Notes: generated from the letters alone by a model not told the origin. A stretch of 64,000 nt of DNA from an uncultured Pseudomonadales bacterium (GCA_947487765.1 CANKXO010000001.1:1302001-1366000), one strand, 5' to 3'; shown: positions 7,131 to 17,670, numbered from the stretch's first letter. Numbers and translations: made by a program.

Positions 7131-9530
7131 TTAACGTAATTCCGCATTAAAACTCTCTTTTAGAGCATTTATTACAGCATCTGATGCCGTAGTAATTTCA
7201 TCATCAGTAAGAGTGCGGGAAAGATGCTGAAAGGTCAAGCTTAAAGCAATACTTTTTCTTTGTGAATCAATACCTTTGCCCACATACACGTCAAACACCT
7301 TTAACTTTGTAAGCAACTCTCCTGCCACTTCTTTTACTTTAGCTTCCAGCTCAGAAACAGGCAATTCCTGATCAACAATTACGGCCAAATCCCGACGAAC
7401 CTCAGGAAAACGCGATAAAGGGGCAAAGCTAGGGAGTCGAGCTTCAGCTAAAGCAGCTTGGGTAAGCTCAAACACATAGGCTGCTTGTGGTAGACCCAAT
7501 GCTTTTTGAATTTGAGGATGCAATGTTCCGACATAGCCTACAATTTGACCATCCATGGTAATAGAAGCTGTTTGTCCAGGATGTAAGGCAGGATGTTCTG
7601 CTGCTACAAAAGCAAACCGTTCGACATCACCAGACAACGCTAACAGTGATTCTATATCGCCTTTAATATCATAGAAATCAACAGGTTCTGCTTTTGCAGA
7701 CCAGTTCTCAGCTTCGCGCTGACCATAGAGCAAACCTGCAATCATTGCTTCCTGCTGAAAACCCTTAACATCCGATGCATCGTTAGAATTAGATGGTAAA
7801 AAGCGTAATCCAGTCTCAAATAAGCGAATACGTGATTGCTGGCGATTAACATTATATTCGAGGGCATTAACCAAACCTTGCCATAGCGAGGTTCGCATTA
7901 CCGACATTTCTGCGCTAATAGGGTTTTTGAGTGGTATAGGTGTGACGTTAGGATCAAGTAAGCCCTGTAACTTTGGATCTACAAAACTATAAGAAACCGA
8001 CTCTTGATATCCTCTTGCAACCAATTGAGCCCTTACCACATCTAGGCCTATCGCTGACTCTTGATGCAGAGGTAGGTCCATCGGCACTTGCAAGCTTGTC
8101 GTTGGTAAGTTGTTATAACCATAGATACGAGCCAATTCCTCAAGTAAATCAGCTTCTATATTGATATCAAAGCGGTAACTTGGAATAGAAAACTCCCATC
8201 CCTCATCAGTTTGATTGATAAGCTCCAGACCAAGATGGCTTAGGATATCCAATACTTCATTATCCGGTAATTCAAAGCCTAGACCACGTAGAATACGCTC
8301 ACGGCGCAATTGTACTTTACGATCTATTAACAGTTCATGTTCAGCTTCTGCAACGAATACAGGGCCTACTTGCCCTCCAGCCACCTCGACAATCAACTTG
8401 GTTGCCCTTTCGATAGCCTGCTCCTGTAATTGATAATCAACCCCCCGCTCAAAACGATGAGATGAATCGGTATGCAAACCATAATTACGCGCACGACCTG
8501 CAATTGCTGTCGGTGCAAAGAAAGCACTCTCAAGCAAAAGGTCTTGAGTGGATTCGCCAACAGCTGTTTCACTGCCACCCATAATACCGGCCATCGCAAT
8601 AGCTTTTTCCTGATCGGCAATCACTAAGGTTTCTTCTGCCAGCTCAACAGTTTGTCCATCGAGAAGTGCCAATGATTCTTTATTCTTGGCTTGACGAACA
8701 GTGATACCACCCTTTAATTTGGCCAAATCGAAAGCATGCATCGGTTGCCCGAGCTCAAGAAGCACATAATTAGTTGTGTCAACAGCAATATCTTTCGAGC
8801 CAATACCCGCACGGCGTAAACGTTCCTGCATCCATAAAGGGGTTGGCTTGGATAAATCAACACCGCGAATAATACGACCAGCATAACGAGGGCAGCCATT
8901 AGGTGCCTGCAAGTCTACTGGAAACGTATCATCAATAGTCGCAGCAACAGGGTCGATAGTAGGCGGAGTAACCAGCAAACGATTTAGCACACCCACTTCA
9001 CGAGCAATACCTTTGAGAGACAGGCAATCACTTCTATTCGGCGTTAAATCAACCTCAATACAAGTATCATTTAACTGTAAATATTCTCTAAGATCTTTAC
9101 CGACAGGTGCATCTGCAGCTAATTCCCATAAGCCATCATCGTCGTCACCTAACTTCAGTTCTGTTTGAGCACATAACATGCCAAAGGATTCAACACCACG
9201 CAATTTCGCTTTCTTAATCTTAAAATTACCTGGTAATACGGCACCAACAGTTGCAAATGGAATTTTTATACCAGCACGAGCATTTGGCGCGCCGCAAACT
9301 ACCTGCACAATATCGTCGCCATTACCGGCAACCTGGCAAACACGCAATTTATCAGCGTCCTGATGTTGATCTACAAAAAGTATTTCTCCAACAACAACGC
9401 CACTAAAATCTGCCGCAACAGGCTCTATAGCGTCAACCTCTAAACCTGCCATTGTAATTTGTTCAGCCAATTCCTCTGTGGTTAATTCGGGGGTCACCCA
9501 CTCTCTCAACCACGATTCACTAATTTTCAT
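7131..9530 (-). CDS. pheT: phenylalanine--tRNA ligase beta subunit
   Basis: Large subunit (799 residues) of the alpha2-beta2 phenylalanyl-tRNA synthetase. In order it has an N-terminal tRNA-binding OB domain (FVDQHQDADKLRVCQV, VCGAPN about residue 75-80), the B3/B4 editing region (ELGQPMHAFDLAKLKGGI near 262-280), the B5 domain, the catalytic-like core (RSYSF-type YSFVDPKLQ), and a C-terminal ferredoxin-like anticodon-binding domain (LSRFPEVRRDLAVIVDQ). Length and domain order are normal. It is translated after pheS across a 97-base gap. Confidence 0.97.
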   Translation of the reverse strand: MKISESWLREWVTPELTTEELAEQITMAGLEVDAIEPVAADFSGVVVGEILFVDQHQDADKLRVCQVAGNGDDIVQVVCGAPNARAGIKIPFATVGAVLPGNFKIKKAKLRGVESFGMLCAQTELKLGDDDDGLWELAADAPVGKDLREYLQLNDTCIEVDLTPNRSDCLSLKGIAREVGVLNRLLVTPPTIDPVAATIDDTFPVDLQAPNGCPRYAGRIIRGVDLSKPTPLWMQERLRRAGIGSKDIAVDTTNYVLLELGQPMHAFDLAKLKGGITVRQAKNKESLALLDGQTVELAEETLVIADQEKAIAMAGIMGGSETAVGESTQDLLLESAFFAPTAIAGRARNYGLHTDSSHRFERGVDYQLQEQAIERATKLIVEVAGGQVGPVFVAEAEHELLIDRKVQLRRERILRGLGFELPDNEVLDILSHLGLELINQTDEGWEFSIPSYRFDINIEADLLEELARIYGYNNLPTTSLQVPMDLPLHQESAIGLDVVRAQLVARGYQESVSYSFVDPKLQGLLDPNVTPIPLKNPISAEMSVMRTSLWQGLVNALEYNVNRQQSRIRLFETGLRFLPSNSNDASDVKGFQQEAMIAGLLYGQREAENWSAKAEPVDFYDIKGDIESLLALSGDVERFAFVAAEHPALHPGQTASITMDGQIVGYVGTLHPQIQKALGLPQAAYVFELTQAALAEARLPSFAPLSRFPEVRRDLAVIVDQELPVSELEAKVKEVAGELLTKLKVFDVYVGKGIDSQRKSIALSLTFQHLSRTLTDDEITTASDAVINALKESFNAELR

Positions 9531-9627
9531 ATTTTTTATTCGCTAAAAGGATATTTTAATTACTGGATATTCATTTTAATAAGCCATCAAACTATTTTAA
9601 TAAAACTTATAAGACGGCAATTGGTGA

Positions 9628-10674
<1,047 letters not shown>

Positions 10675-10705
10675 TCAACCATTCCCCTGATGGAACTGCT
10701 TTTAT

Positions 10706-10777
10706 TTAATTCACAAAAAAGGGAGACTGTTTACAGCCTCCCTTTTTAAAACCAATGATCAATAAGATCAATGGCAT
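10706..10777 (-). promoter_or_regulatory. pheST leader with attenuator-type terminator and possible 23-codon leader peptide
   Basis: Between rplT and pheS, read leftward, a stem GGGAGGCTG/CAGTCTCCC (10734-10742 with 10721-10729, one G-U pair, 4-base loop) is followed by six U, forming an intrinsic terminator 46 bases before the pheS ATG. Upstream, CCATTGATC/GATCATTGG (10766-10774 with 10752-10760, one mismatch) forms a second hairpin. A 23-codon frame starting at 10777 crosses both and has Phe codons at positions 10, 20 and 21. In E. coli pheST is controlled by a Phe-rich leader (pheM). Here the leader is poor in Phe and has no good ribosome site, so attenuation by translation is only a possibility; partial termination is likely. 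Confidence 0.5.
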
Positions 10778-10799
10778 GCTTTAATCAAAGATATGTTGA

Positions 10800-11156
10800 T
10801 TAAGCGAGCGCTGCTTTAGCCTTTTCAACAACAGCTGCAAAAGCAGCTTTATCGTGAACAGCTAAATCAGCTAAAACTCGACGGTCTAAAGCAATTTCTG
10901 CTTTTTTCAAACCAGCAATTAACTGACTATAAGTCATGCCTAACGCACGAGACTGTGCATTAATACGCGTGATCCAAAGTGCACGGAAATTGCGCTTCTT
11001 AACACGACGGTCACGGTAAGCATATTGACCAGCTTTAATTACTGCTTGTTTTGCAACACGGAAAATACGTGAACGCGCACCGTAATAACCTTTAGCTGCT
11101 TTTAAAATTTTCTTGTGACTTTTGCGTGCCACAACACCACGTTTTACACGAGCCAT
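10800..11156 (-). CDS. rplT: 50S ribosomal protein L20
   Basis: Basic rRNA-binding protein (118 residues) needed early in large-subunit assembly. The N-terminus [19 protein letters not shown] and the [17 protein letters not shown] block are diagnostic. It lies 17 bases after rpmI. In E. coli L20 represses its own operon through the infC-rpmI region; no attempt was made to fold that here. Confidence 0.98.
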   Translation of the reverse strand: MARVKRGVVARKSHKKILKAAKGYYGARSRIFRVAKQAVIKAGQYAYRDRRVKKRNFRALWITRINAQSRALGMTYSQLIAGLKKAEIALDRRVLADLAVHDKAAFAAVVEKAKAALA

Positions 11157-11173
11157 TTTAGTTTCCTCTTAAG

Positions 11174-11371
11174 TTATTTCGCACGAAGCATTGCATCAAT
11201 TGCGGGTTTATCCGCAGCGGTAATCAAACTAGTACCGCGTAACTGACGTTTACGCTTTGTGGTCATTTTGGTGAGGATGTGACTCTTGTGAGCGCTTTTG
11301 CGCTTGTAGCCCGCAGCCGATTTTTTGAAGCGCTTTGACGCGCCACTGTGTACTTTAGCTTTTGTTGCCAT
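11174..11371 (-). CDS. rpmI: 50S ribosomal protein L35
   Basis: Basic 65-residue protein starting [20 protein letters not shown]. The start is placed at the ATG 11369-11371, giving the family length; a longer in-frame reading from 11389 would add six residues not found in L35. GGAG lies about ten bases before the chosen ATG. Second of the infC-rpmI-rplT ribosomal set. Confidence 0.97.
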   Translation of the reverse strand: MATKAKVHSGASKRFKKSAAGYKRKSAHKSHILTKMTTKRKRQLRGTSLITAADKPAIDAMLRAK

Positions 11372-11461
11372 GAGTGAAAAACTCCGCATTTGTATCAGAC
11401 TTTATATATAGCAAAGCTGATTTGGTTAATAAATGAAATAAAGAGGCAGCTAAAAGCCTAA

Positions 11462-12001
11462 TTACTTCTTCTTTTTCGGGGCTAATACCATTATGAGCTG
11501 CCGACCTTCCATTTTCGGATATTGCTCAACCGTGGCTATCTCTTCAAGGTCGATTTCGATGCGTTTCATCATCTCCATTCCCAACTCTTGGTGAGCCATC
11601 TCCCGACCTCGATACCGTAACGATACCTTAGCCTTATCCCCGTGTTCTAGGAAACGTATCAGGTTGCGTAGTTTTACCTGATAATCCCCATCTTCCGTCC
11701 CTGGTCGAAACTTCATTTCTTTGACTTGCTGCTGCTTTTGCTTTTTCTTAGCGGCTGCTTTCGTCTTCTTAATATCAAACAGGTGTTTACCATAGTCCAT
11801 CACTTTACAAACAATCGGAGTTGAATCTGGTGCAATTTCTACCAAATCTAAACTTGCTTGCTGTGCATCAGCAAGGGCTTCTTCTAAAGAAACTACCCCA
11901 ACTTGCTGGCCATCTGCTCCAATCAAGCGAACTTCTGTCGCTTCAATTTGATCGTTAATGCGTGCCTTCTTACTACGACTGTTGCCTGCTCTACTATTAA
12001 T
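11462..12001 (-). CDS. infC: translation initiation factor IF-3 with rare ATT start codon
   Basis: IF-3 keeps 30S subunits free and proofreads start-codon choice. No ATG opens the reading frame. The conserved N-terminus ([19 protein letters not shown]) continues upstream to two adjacent ATT codons at 12002-12004 and 11999-12001. GGAG lies seven bases before the second and four before the first. Starting at the second gives 179 residues, against 180 in E. coli, where infC also starts with AUU and IF-3 represses its own translation by rejecting it. The same autocontrol is expected here. An annotation beginning at TTG 11926 would lose 25 residues. Confidence 0.95.
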   Translation of the reverse strand: MNSRAGNSRSKKARINDQIEATEVRLIGADGQQVGVVSLEEALADAQQASLDLVEIAPDSTPIVCKVMDYGKHLFDIKKTKAAAKKKQKQQQVKEMKFRPGTEDGDYQVKLRNLIRFLEHGDKAKVSLRYRGREMAHQELGMEMMKRIEIDLEEIATVEQYPKMEGRQLIMVLAPKKKK

Positions 12002-12162
12002 AATGTTTCTCCAAATTTGACCTTTAAGGCCCTTAATTTCATAGGGTAATGTTACTTTCCTATAAAATACCAGCTAGCTAATAAATATAGCCTGAAAATA
12101 ACAAAACAGCACCTACCTCAATTTATGATTAAATAAGGTTAGCGCTGTTTCTGAATAATCTA

Positions 12163-14076
12163 TTAACGGTTTTTCCTTTCTACGTCCGCTGACAAATGCT
12201 CTATAAACGCATCAACCGGCATAACACCCATATCTTCACCTGAGCGCGTTCTGACGGCTAAAGTACCACTTTCCATCTCTTTATCGCCAACAACAATAAG
12301 ATAAGGCACTTTCTGTAAAGTATGTTCGCGAATTTTAAAGCCGATCTTCTCATTTCTCAAGTCACAAATGGCCCGGAAACCATTGTTTTTTAAGGTTTCT
12401 TGCACTTTTTCGACATATTGGGCCTGATTATCCGTAATATTCATGATTACGACCTGCTCCGGCGACAACCATGTCGGAAAAGCCCCTTCGTAATGTTCTA
12501 TCAAAATACCGATAAAACGCTCAAAAGAGCCCAAAATTGCACGGTGTAACATAACCGGGATTTGGCGCGAACCATCCTCAGCCACATATTGAGCATCCAA
12601 GCGACCAGGCATAGAAAAATCTACTTGTATGGTACCGCACTGCCATACACGATTAAGGCAATCTTTTAATGAGAACTCGATCTTGGGCCCATAAAATGCA
12701 CCCTCTCCTGGCAATAATTCCCAAGGCAACCCTTTTGCGTCTAAAGCGTCAGCCAGCGCTTTTTCTGCCTTATCCCAGACCTCATCATCACCTACGCGCT
12801 GCTCTGGGCGAGTCGATAAGCGGATAATAACATCGCTAAAGCCAAAATCAGCATAAACCTTGTATAGGAGGTCTGTAAAAACGGAGACCTCTTCTTGAAT
12901 CATCGCTTCAGAACAAAAGATATGAGCATCATCTTGAACAAAACCACGAACTCGCATTAAGCCCTGTAAAGTCCCTGATGCTTCATTACGATGGCAAGAA
13001 CCAAACTCTGCCAAACGCAAAGGTAATTCTTTATAAGATTTCAAGCCTTGGTTAAACACTTGAATATGGCAAGGACAATTCATTGGTTTAACAGCGTAGT
13101 CCCTCGCTTCCGACTCAACGGTGAACATATTTTCACGGAATTTATCCCAATGACCTGAACGCTCCCACAAGCTTCTATCAACGACCTGTGGCGTTTTAAT
13201 CTCTTGGTATCCATTATCACGCTGTACCTTGCGCATATACTCTTCAACAGCGGTATAAATTGCCCAGCCTTTCGGGTGCCAAAATACCATGCCCGGTGCT
13301 TCTTCTTGAATATGGAATAAGTCGAACTTCTTAGCCAGCTTACGGTGATCACGCTTTACCGCTTCTTCAAGGAAATTCAAATGCGCTTTAAGCTGTTTTT
13401 TATCTGCCCAGGCAGTACCATAAATCCGCTGTAGCATCTTATTATCAGAATTACCCCGCCAATAGGCACCGGAAACCCTCATTAATTTAAAGTGCTCACA
13501 AAAACGCATATTAGGCACATGGGGCCCACGGCACATATCAATATATTCTTCATGATGATATAGGCCTGGTTGTGCATCTTTTGGGATATCTCTCTCAAGA
13601 ATCTCCATCTTGTAAATTTCATCACGAGATTTAAAGGTATCAAATGCCTCTTGCCAACTCACCGGTTTCTTTACAACATCATAATGCGTCTTGGCCAATG
13701 CTTTCATACGCTGTTCGAGCTTTGTAATATCCTCATCCGTTAGCATATGATCAAGATCAACGTCGTAATAAAAGCCATTCTCAATCGTTGGACCAATGGC
13801 CATTTTGGCATCAGGCCATAACTGTTTAAACGCATGCCCCAGCAAATGGGCGCACGAGTGACGGATAATCTCTAAACCATCTTCATCTTTTGCAGTGAAA
13901 ATAGTGAGTTCGGCGTCATTATTAATAAGGTCGTGCGCATCGACACGTTCACCATTAACACGGCCGCCAAGCGTCGCTTTGGCTAAGCCTGGGCCAATAT
14001 CAGCAGCTACATCATAGACAGAAACAGAATTTTCGAAGGAACGCTGAGAACCATCAGGGAGAGTAATAACAGGCAT
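12163..14076 (-). CDS. thrS: threonine--tRNA ligase
   Basis: Class II synthetase of 637 residues. In order: a TGS domain (residues 1-61), the editing domain with [16 protein letters not shown] (His pair near 73-77) and [12 protein letters not shown], the catalytic core with zinc ligands in [12 protein letters not shown], motif 2 and motif 3 ([15 protein letters not shown]), and the C-terminal anticodon-binding domain. AGGA lies six bases before the ATG. It is separated from infC by 161 bases. The leader upstream carries a duplicated tRNA-Val 3' end (14139-14159). Confidence 0.98.
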   Translation of the reverse strand: MPVITLPDGSQRSFENSVSVYDVAADIGPGLAKATLGGRVNGERVDAHDLINNDAELTIFTAKDEDGLEIIRHSCAHLLGHAFKQLWPDAKMAIGPTIENGFYYDVDLDHMLTDEDITKLEQRMKALAKTHYDVVKKPVSWQEAFDTFKSRDEIYKMEILERDIPKDAQPGLYHHEEYIDMCRGPHVPNMRFCEHFKLMRVSGAYWRGNSDNKMLQRIYGTAWADKKQLKAHLNFLEEAVKRDHRKLAKKFDLFHIQEEAPGMVFWHPKGWAIYTAVEEYMRKVQRDNGYQEIKTPQVVDRSLWERSGHWDKFRENMFTVESEARDYAVKPMNCPCHIQVFNQGLKSYKELPLRLAEFGSCHRNEASGTLQGLMRVRGFVQDDAHIFCSEAMIQEEVSVFTDLLYKVYADFGFSDVIIRLSTRPEQRVGDDEVWDKAEKALADALDAKGLPWELLPGEGAFYGPKIEFSLKDCLNRVWQCGTIQVDFSMPGRLDAQYVAEDGSRQIPVMLHRAILGSFERFIGILIEHYEGAFPTWLSPEQVVIMNITDNQAQYVEKVQETLKNNGFRAICDLRNEKIGFKIREHTLQKVPYLIVVGDKEMESGTLAVRTRSGEDMGVMPVDAFIEHLSADVERKNR

Positions 14077-14138
14077 GTGTTTTCCTAGTCAGTGGCGGCC
14101 CCTACCAAGGGTCGCATGAGAAATAAGCAGTATATGTA

Positions 14139-14159
14139 ATTGGTACGACCGAGTGGACT
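14139..14159. repeat. 21-bp direct copy of the tRNA-Val 3' end in the thrS leader
   Basis: The 21 bases 14139-14159 are identical to 14297-14317, the latter being the CCA end, acceptor strand and part of the T stem of tRNA-Val. The copies are 158 bases apart in the same orientation. The copy lies about 62 bases before the thrS ATG. Duplicated tRNA 3' ends usually mark integration at a tRNA or loss of a tandem tRNA gene. Confidence 0.85.
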
Positions 14160-14167
14160 AATGGCCT

Positions 14168-14189
14168 ACTTCCTGTAGCCCACCCCTAC
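14168..14189. repeat. CTTCCT-hairpin intergenic repeat, copy A
   Basis: ACTTCCT (14168-14174) is followed by GTAG, a seven-base loop and CTAC (14186-14189). It has the same design as the copies at 35.8-36.0 kb and 47.0 kb. A further AT-rich inverted repeat, CAAAAATGT/ACATTTTTG, follows at about 14206-14229. Confidence 0.45.
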
Positions 14190-14259
14190 GGGGCAGCTTC
14201 GCTGTTCAAAAATGTTCCAGACATTTTTGTCGAACGCCATTCTCGTCCAACATAGTTAA

Positions 14260-14301
14260 CCAATACTAAAGCCCAAAAAAAGCACTGGGCTTTAGTATTG
14301 G
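14260..14301. repeat. 15-bp perfect inverted repeat abutting the tRNA-Val 3' end
   Basis: Arms CCAATACTAAAGCCC (14260-14274) and GGGCTTTAGTATTGG (14287-14301) flank a 12-base loop. The right arm includes the CCA end of the tRNA. Read leftward, the loop is U-rich (seven T), and the smaller stem AAAGC/GCTTT followed by T could act as a terminator or 3'-processing signal for tRNA-Val. Confidence 0.6.
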
Positions 14302-14375
14302 TACGACCGAGTGGACTCGAACCACCGACCCCCACCATGTCAAGGTGGTGCTCTAACCAACTGAGCTACGGTCGT
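14299..14375 (-). tRNA. tRNA-Val(GAC)
   Basis: A 77-base cloverleaf on the minus strand with encoded CCA at 14299-14301. The acceptor stem ACGACCG pairs with CGGTCGT. The D arm reads AGCTCAGTTGGTTAGAGC. The anticodon stem CCACC/GGTGG encloses TTGACAT, giving anticodon GAC for valine. The T arm holds GGTTCGAGTCC. It is transcribed toward thrS. Confidence 0.97.
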
Positions 14376-14387
14376 ATTAGGGCGCGC

Positions 14388-14416
14388 ACTATAGCGAGAT
14401 TTTGCTACGTTAGCAA
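14388..14416 (-). promoter_or_regulatory. sigma-70 promoter of tRNA-Val
   Basis: Read leftward, TTGCTA (14411-14416) and TATAGT (14388-14393) have an exact 17-base spacer. The GC-rich discriminator GCGCGCCC then leads into the tRNA, typical of stringently controlled stable-RNA promoters. Confidence 0.75.
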
Positions 14417-14450
14417 CTCTATATAATAAACAACATAACTTCCTGGGAGC

Positions 14451-14479
14451 TGGCTATTAGCTATCAAGAACTTTATAAT
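14451..14479 (+). promoter_or_regulatory. possible promoter of wzz
   Basis: A perfect -10 hexamer TATAAT at 14474-14479 lies 17 bases after a weak -35 TGGCTA (14451-14456), 33 bases before the GTG start. Only the -10 is convincing. Confidence 0.4.
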
Positions 14480-14512
14480 CCGCGCAGAAATTAAACTCCA
14501 AGGGATATATTT

Positions 14513-15661
14513 GTGACAGATTCAACAAACTCTAGCAGCCAAAAATATGATGATGAAATCGATTTAATTGAGCTTATTAGAAATTTATGGGAAGAAAAGT
14601 GGGCTATTATAAGCTCAATGGCTCTTGTAACCTTAATTGGAACAGTATATGCAGTTGCAATAGCAACACCTATTTATAAAGCAAGCACACAATTAATGCC
14701 TCCCACCCAAGCTGAGCTATCCTATCTAAATCAAACAGAGTTTTTCAATATAACACCAGAACTAGTCTTTGCGGAATTCTTGTCGACTCTAGAAAGCAAC
14801 GACCATATACAAAAGCTTATTGCAAATCACGAACCATCTATTGAAAGTGCTTTAGAGAATCATACTAATACTTTTACCTTAATTTCAAAAATTAGAAAGA
14901 TTGACTACCCAAATACATCTAAAAAAACAAACTCTATTACCCCAGATAAATACTTTATATCTCTACAAGGTATAAATAGAGATAATCTAATCAAGTTGAT
15001 TCAGACCGACCTAGATACAGCTAAAGAGACCGCTATAAATCGCATACTTAGTCGTTACACTACAACATTAAAGCTGCAAATCCAACGAATTGAGGAAACA
15101 CACGAATTAAAACAAAAAGTACTAGATGACCAATTAGAAGCTAGAAAAGCATTTGTACTATCGAGTAGAAAGAATAACCTTAGAAACTTGGAGGAGGCAT
15201 TAAAAATAGCTAAAGCCTTAAATCTTAAATCGCCTTCATCTCTAGCTAGGCTTGCTGCTAGTGATGTACCTCGACAAGTAGAAATTAATGCTGAACTTAA
15301 TAATAATAAAGACCCTCTTTATCTTAGAGGTACAAAACTTTTAAATGCTGAAATTGTAAACTTAAAAAATATAGAAGATGATATATTTTTAGATAATGAA
15401 ATATTAAAAATGGAAACAGAGAAGCTACTATTGAAAAATAATCGCCCTCTAGAACAGCTTAAAACCATATATAGCGAAATTGATGCTATCAGTAATAACA
15501 ATGTAGAATTTTATAGTCAAAACATTAATTCTTCTACTAAACCTATTAAACCTAGAAAAACATTAATCATAACCATTAGTATTTTTCTAGGGAGCTTTTT
15601 AGGGCTCTGCATTGCCATAGGAAGAATTGTTTATAGAAACACTCAAAATTCGTTACCGTAG
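14513..15661 (+). CDS. wzz: Wzz-family polysaccharide chain-length determinant
   Basis: Inner-membrane co-polymerase that sets O-antigen or capsule chain length. The topology is classic for the family: a cytoplasmic N-terminus with IDLIELIRNLWEEKWAII, a membrane helix at about residues 33-56, a large periplasmic domain with long helices at about 190-330, and a second helix near 352-374. The start is GTG with AAGGG eight bases before. It is the only rightward gene of the polysaccharide locus and converges on the dehydratase gene, overlapping its end by nine bases. The proline-rich segment before the last helix (STKPIKPRKTL) is typical of Wzz. It has no tyrosine-kinase domain. Confidence 0.85.
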   Translation: MTDSTNSSSQKYDDEIDLIELIRNLWEEKWAIISSMALVTLIGTVYAVAIATPIYKASTQLMPPTQAELSYLNQTEFFNITPELVFAEFLSTLESNDHIQKLIANHEPSIESALENHTNTFTLISKIRKIDYPNTSKKTNSITPDKYFISLQGINRDNLIKLIQTDLDTAKETAINRILSRYTTTLKLQIQRIEETHELKQKVLDDQLEARKAFVLSSRKNNLRNLEEALKIAKALNLKSPSSLARLAASDVPRQVEINAELNNNKDPLYLRGTKLLNAEIVNLKNIEDDIFLDNEILKMETEKLLLKNNRPLEQLKTIYSEIDAISNNNVEFYSQNINSSTKPIKPRKTLIITISIFLGSFLGLCIAIGRIVYRNTQNSLP

Positions 15662-17602
15662 CTTTATAATATTGTCTTGTGGTCGTTCTTTTGGAAGCAA
15701 GTGATCGACCATTTTTTCATGCGGTTGATAACCAGACACAGCATCAGATAGCACCCTTCTTAATCTATCACTATCCGTAGATTGAATCGCATTATTCATT
15801 TCAGTCAAATAGCTATAGATTTTTTCTCCCTCAAGAAAAGCTTCAGTAGCCCTTAGTATCTTACTATGATCAGTTCCAATAACATTATCTCCGACAAGCA
15901 ACTCTTCATAAAGCTTTTCTGCCGGTCTAAGACCACTGTATTTAATTTCAATGTCCCCATCAGGGTTATCTTTTGTTTTTAATTCAAGCCCCGATAATTG
16001 CACCATCCTTTTAGCTAGATCAACAATCTTTACTGATTCTCCCATGTCTAAAACAAAAACATCCCCCCCCTTAGCCATTGAACCAGCTTGAATAACTAGC
16101 GAAGCAGCCTCAGGAATCGTCATAAAGAAACGCGTAATATCTTTATGAGTGACAGTTATAGGGCCACCATCTTGTATCTGCTTTCTAAACAGTGGAACAA
16201 CTGAACCGGAAGAACCTAAAACATTACCAAAGCGTACCATTGAAAAAACTGTTCGAACATTAGTTGACGCTAAATGTTGCAATATCATTTCCGCAAAACG
16301 CTTAGTCGCGCCCATGACATTAGTCGGCCGTACAGCTTTATCTGTTGAAATAAGAATAAAATGTTTGACCCCAGCGTTGGCAGCCTCTTCTGCAACAACT
16401 TGTGTACCTATAATATTATTAGTTACACCTTCCACAACATTATGCTCAACAATAGGGACATGCTTATAAGCCGCTGCATGATAAATCGTGTCGACCGAAA
16501 AGTACTTAATAACTTTATTTACCCTGTCACGATTAACTACTGAGCCTAATAAAGCATAAATAGGAAATGAAAGCCCGCTTTCCCCCATAAATTGGACTAA
16601 CTCCTGTTCTATTCTATATAAGCCATATTCATTACATTCGAATAAAATCAAAGCTTTAGGTTGCTGCTGAACAACTTGCCGACAAAGTTCAGAACCTATA
16701 GAGCCTCCGGCTCCTGTTACCATAACAATTCTACCATCTATACATTTAGCCAATAATGATGACATTGGTGGTACAGGGTCACGCCCCAATAGCTCCTCGA
16801 TTAGTACTTCTCGCAATTGTTCAATCGATGCTTTTCCAGAGAGTAATTCTGGCATTGATGGTATGGTTTGCACATGAACGCTACAATTATCAAGACGTTC
16901 TAACATTTTTTTTCGCTCTTTATTGCTCGCATTAGGAACAGCAAGAAGCACATGCTTGACATTAGCACCCTTTAATAAATTAGGTATTTTACCAGGATCA
17001 TTTACAGGAAGATTTTTAATCGTCGATCCCCATAAACTTTTATCATCATCAATAAAGCCTATAGGGTAATATTCTTTACCATCTGAGAGTGCAGTAGCTA
17101 GTTGAACACCTGCACCACCTGCACCATAGATTAAAACTGCATCTTTATTAACATAATGCTTTAATAGCCAATGATAATAATGTCGAATTAATAACCGACT
17201 CCCCCCCACATAAACCAATGCAGCAAGAGCGAAATTAATTGGCACTGAACGAGGAAAAGGCTCTATTTTGAAAATAAATGCTGTAGCCCACAAAAACAAT
17301 GCTAGTAACATCACACCTTTAACAACGGCCCATATTGCCTGAGCCCCCATAAAACGCACTACCGCTCTATATAGACCGAGTCTCATGAAGATATATACGC
17401 CCGCTATAGGAAGAGCCAAAAATAGCCAACTTGAGGCTATCAAATAAGGCTCAGGCCATAATTCGGATAACCTTAAAGCATAACCAGACCACAAGGCTAA
17501 TGGTAGGGCAACTATATCAGAACAAACCATAACTAAACGCTTATAAGTACGTTTCATAGTCACAGCTCTATAGCTTATATTATTAGAGTATGATTTATTC
17601 AT
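15653..17602 (-). CDS. membrane-bound UDP-HexNAc 4,6-dehydratase (WbpM/PglF/CapD family)
   Basis: Converts UDP-GlcNAc to the 4-keto-6-deoxy sugar used for bacillosamine- or QuiNAc-type sugars. 649 residues. The N-terminal ~140 residues hold four membrane helices. A first Rossmann-like domain has VLIYGAGGAG near 158. The catalytic SDR domain has VTGAGGSIGSELCR near 293 and STDKAVRPTNVMGATKRFAE, where Met replaces the catalytic Tyr as in WbpM-type enzymes. The following aminotransferase, acetyltransferase and PglC-like genes favour a bacillosamine route. A second possible start is M16. It closes the leftward operon, like wbpM at the end of Pseudomonas O-antigen clusters. Confidence 0.88.
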   Translation of the reverse strand: MNKSYSNNISYRAVTMKRTYKRLVMVCSDIVALPLALWSGYALRLSELWPEPYLIASSWLFLALPIAGVYIFMRLGLYRAVVRFMGAQAIWAVVKGVMLLALFLWATAFIFKIEPFPRSVPINFALAALVYVGGSRLLIRHYYHWLLKHYVNKDAVLIYGAGGAGVQLATALSDGKEYYPIGFIDDDKSLWGSTIKNLPVNDPGKIPNLLKGANVKHVLLAVPNASNKERKKMLERLDNCSVHVQTIPSMPELLSGKASIEQLREVLIEELLGRDPVPPMSSLLAKCIDGRIVMVTGAGGSIGSELCRQVVQQQPKALILFECNEYGLYRIEQELVQFMGESGLSFPIYALLGSVVNRDRVNKVIKYFSVDTIYHAAAYKHVPIVEHNVVEGVTNNIIGTQVVAEEAANAGVKHFILISTDKAVRPTNVMGATKRFAEMILQHLASTNVRTVFSMVRFGNVLGSSGSVVPLFRKQIQDGGPITVTHKDITRFFMTIPEAASLVIQAGSMAKGGDVFVLDMGESVKIVDLAKRMVQLSGLELKTKDNPDGDIEIKYSGLRPAEKLYEELLVGDNVIGTDHSKILRATEAFLEGEKIYSYLTEMNNAIQSTDSDRLRRVLSDAVSGYQPHEKMVDHLLPKERPQDNIIKLR

Positions 17603-17670
17603 ATTTATAGCAGAACTTTAAATAATAGTAAGTTTATAAATAATAACACGCCATAAAGTTAAAAAAGTTG

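Noticed and set aside
11462..11926. infC starting at TTG 11926
   Set aside because: The conserved IF-3 N-terminus continues 25 codons upstream to ATT codons with a good Shine-Dalgarno.
14077..14512. Integrative element at tRNA-Val
   Set aside because: The direct repeats enclose only 137 bases with no integrase or cargo gene, so a complete element is not present; kept only as a possible scar.
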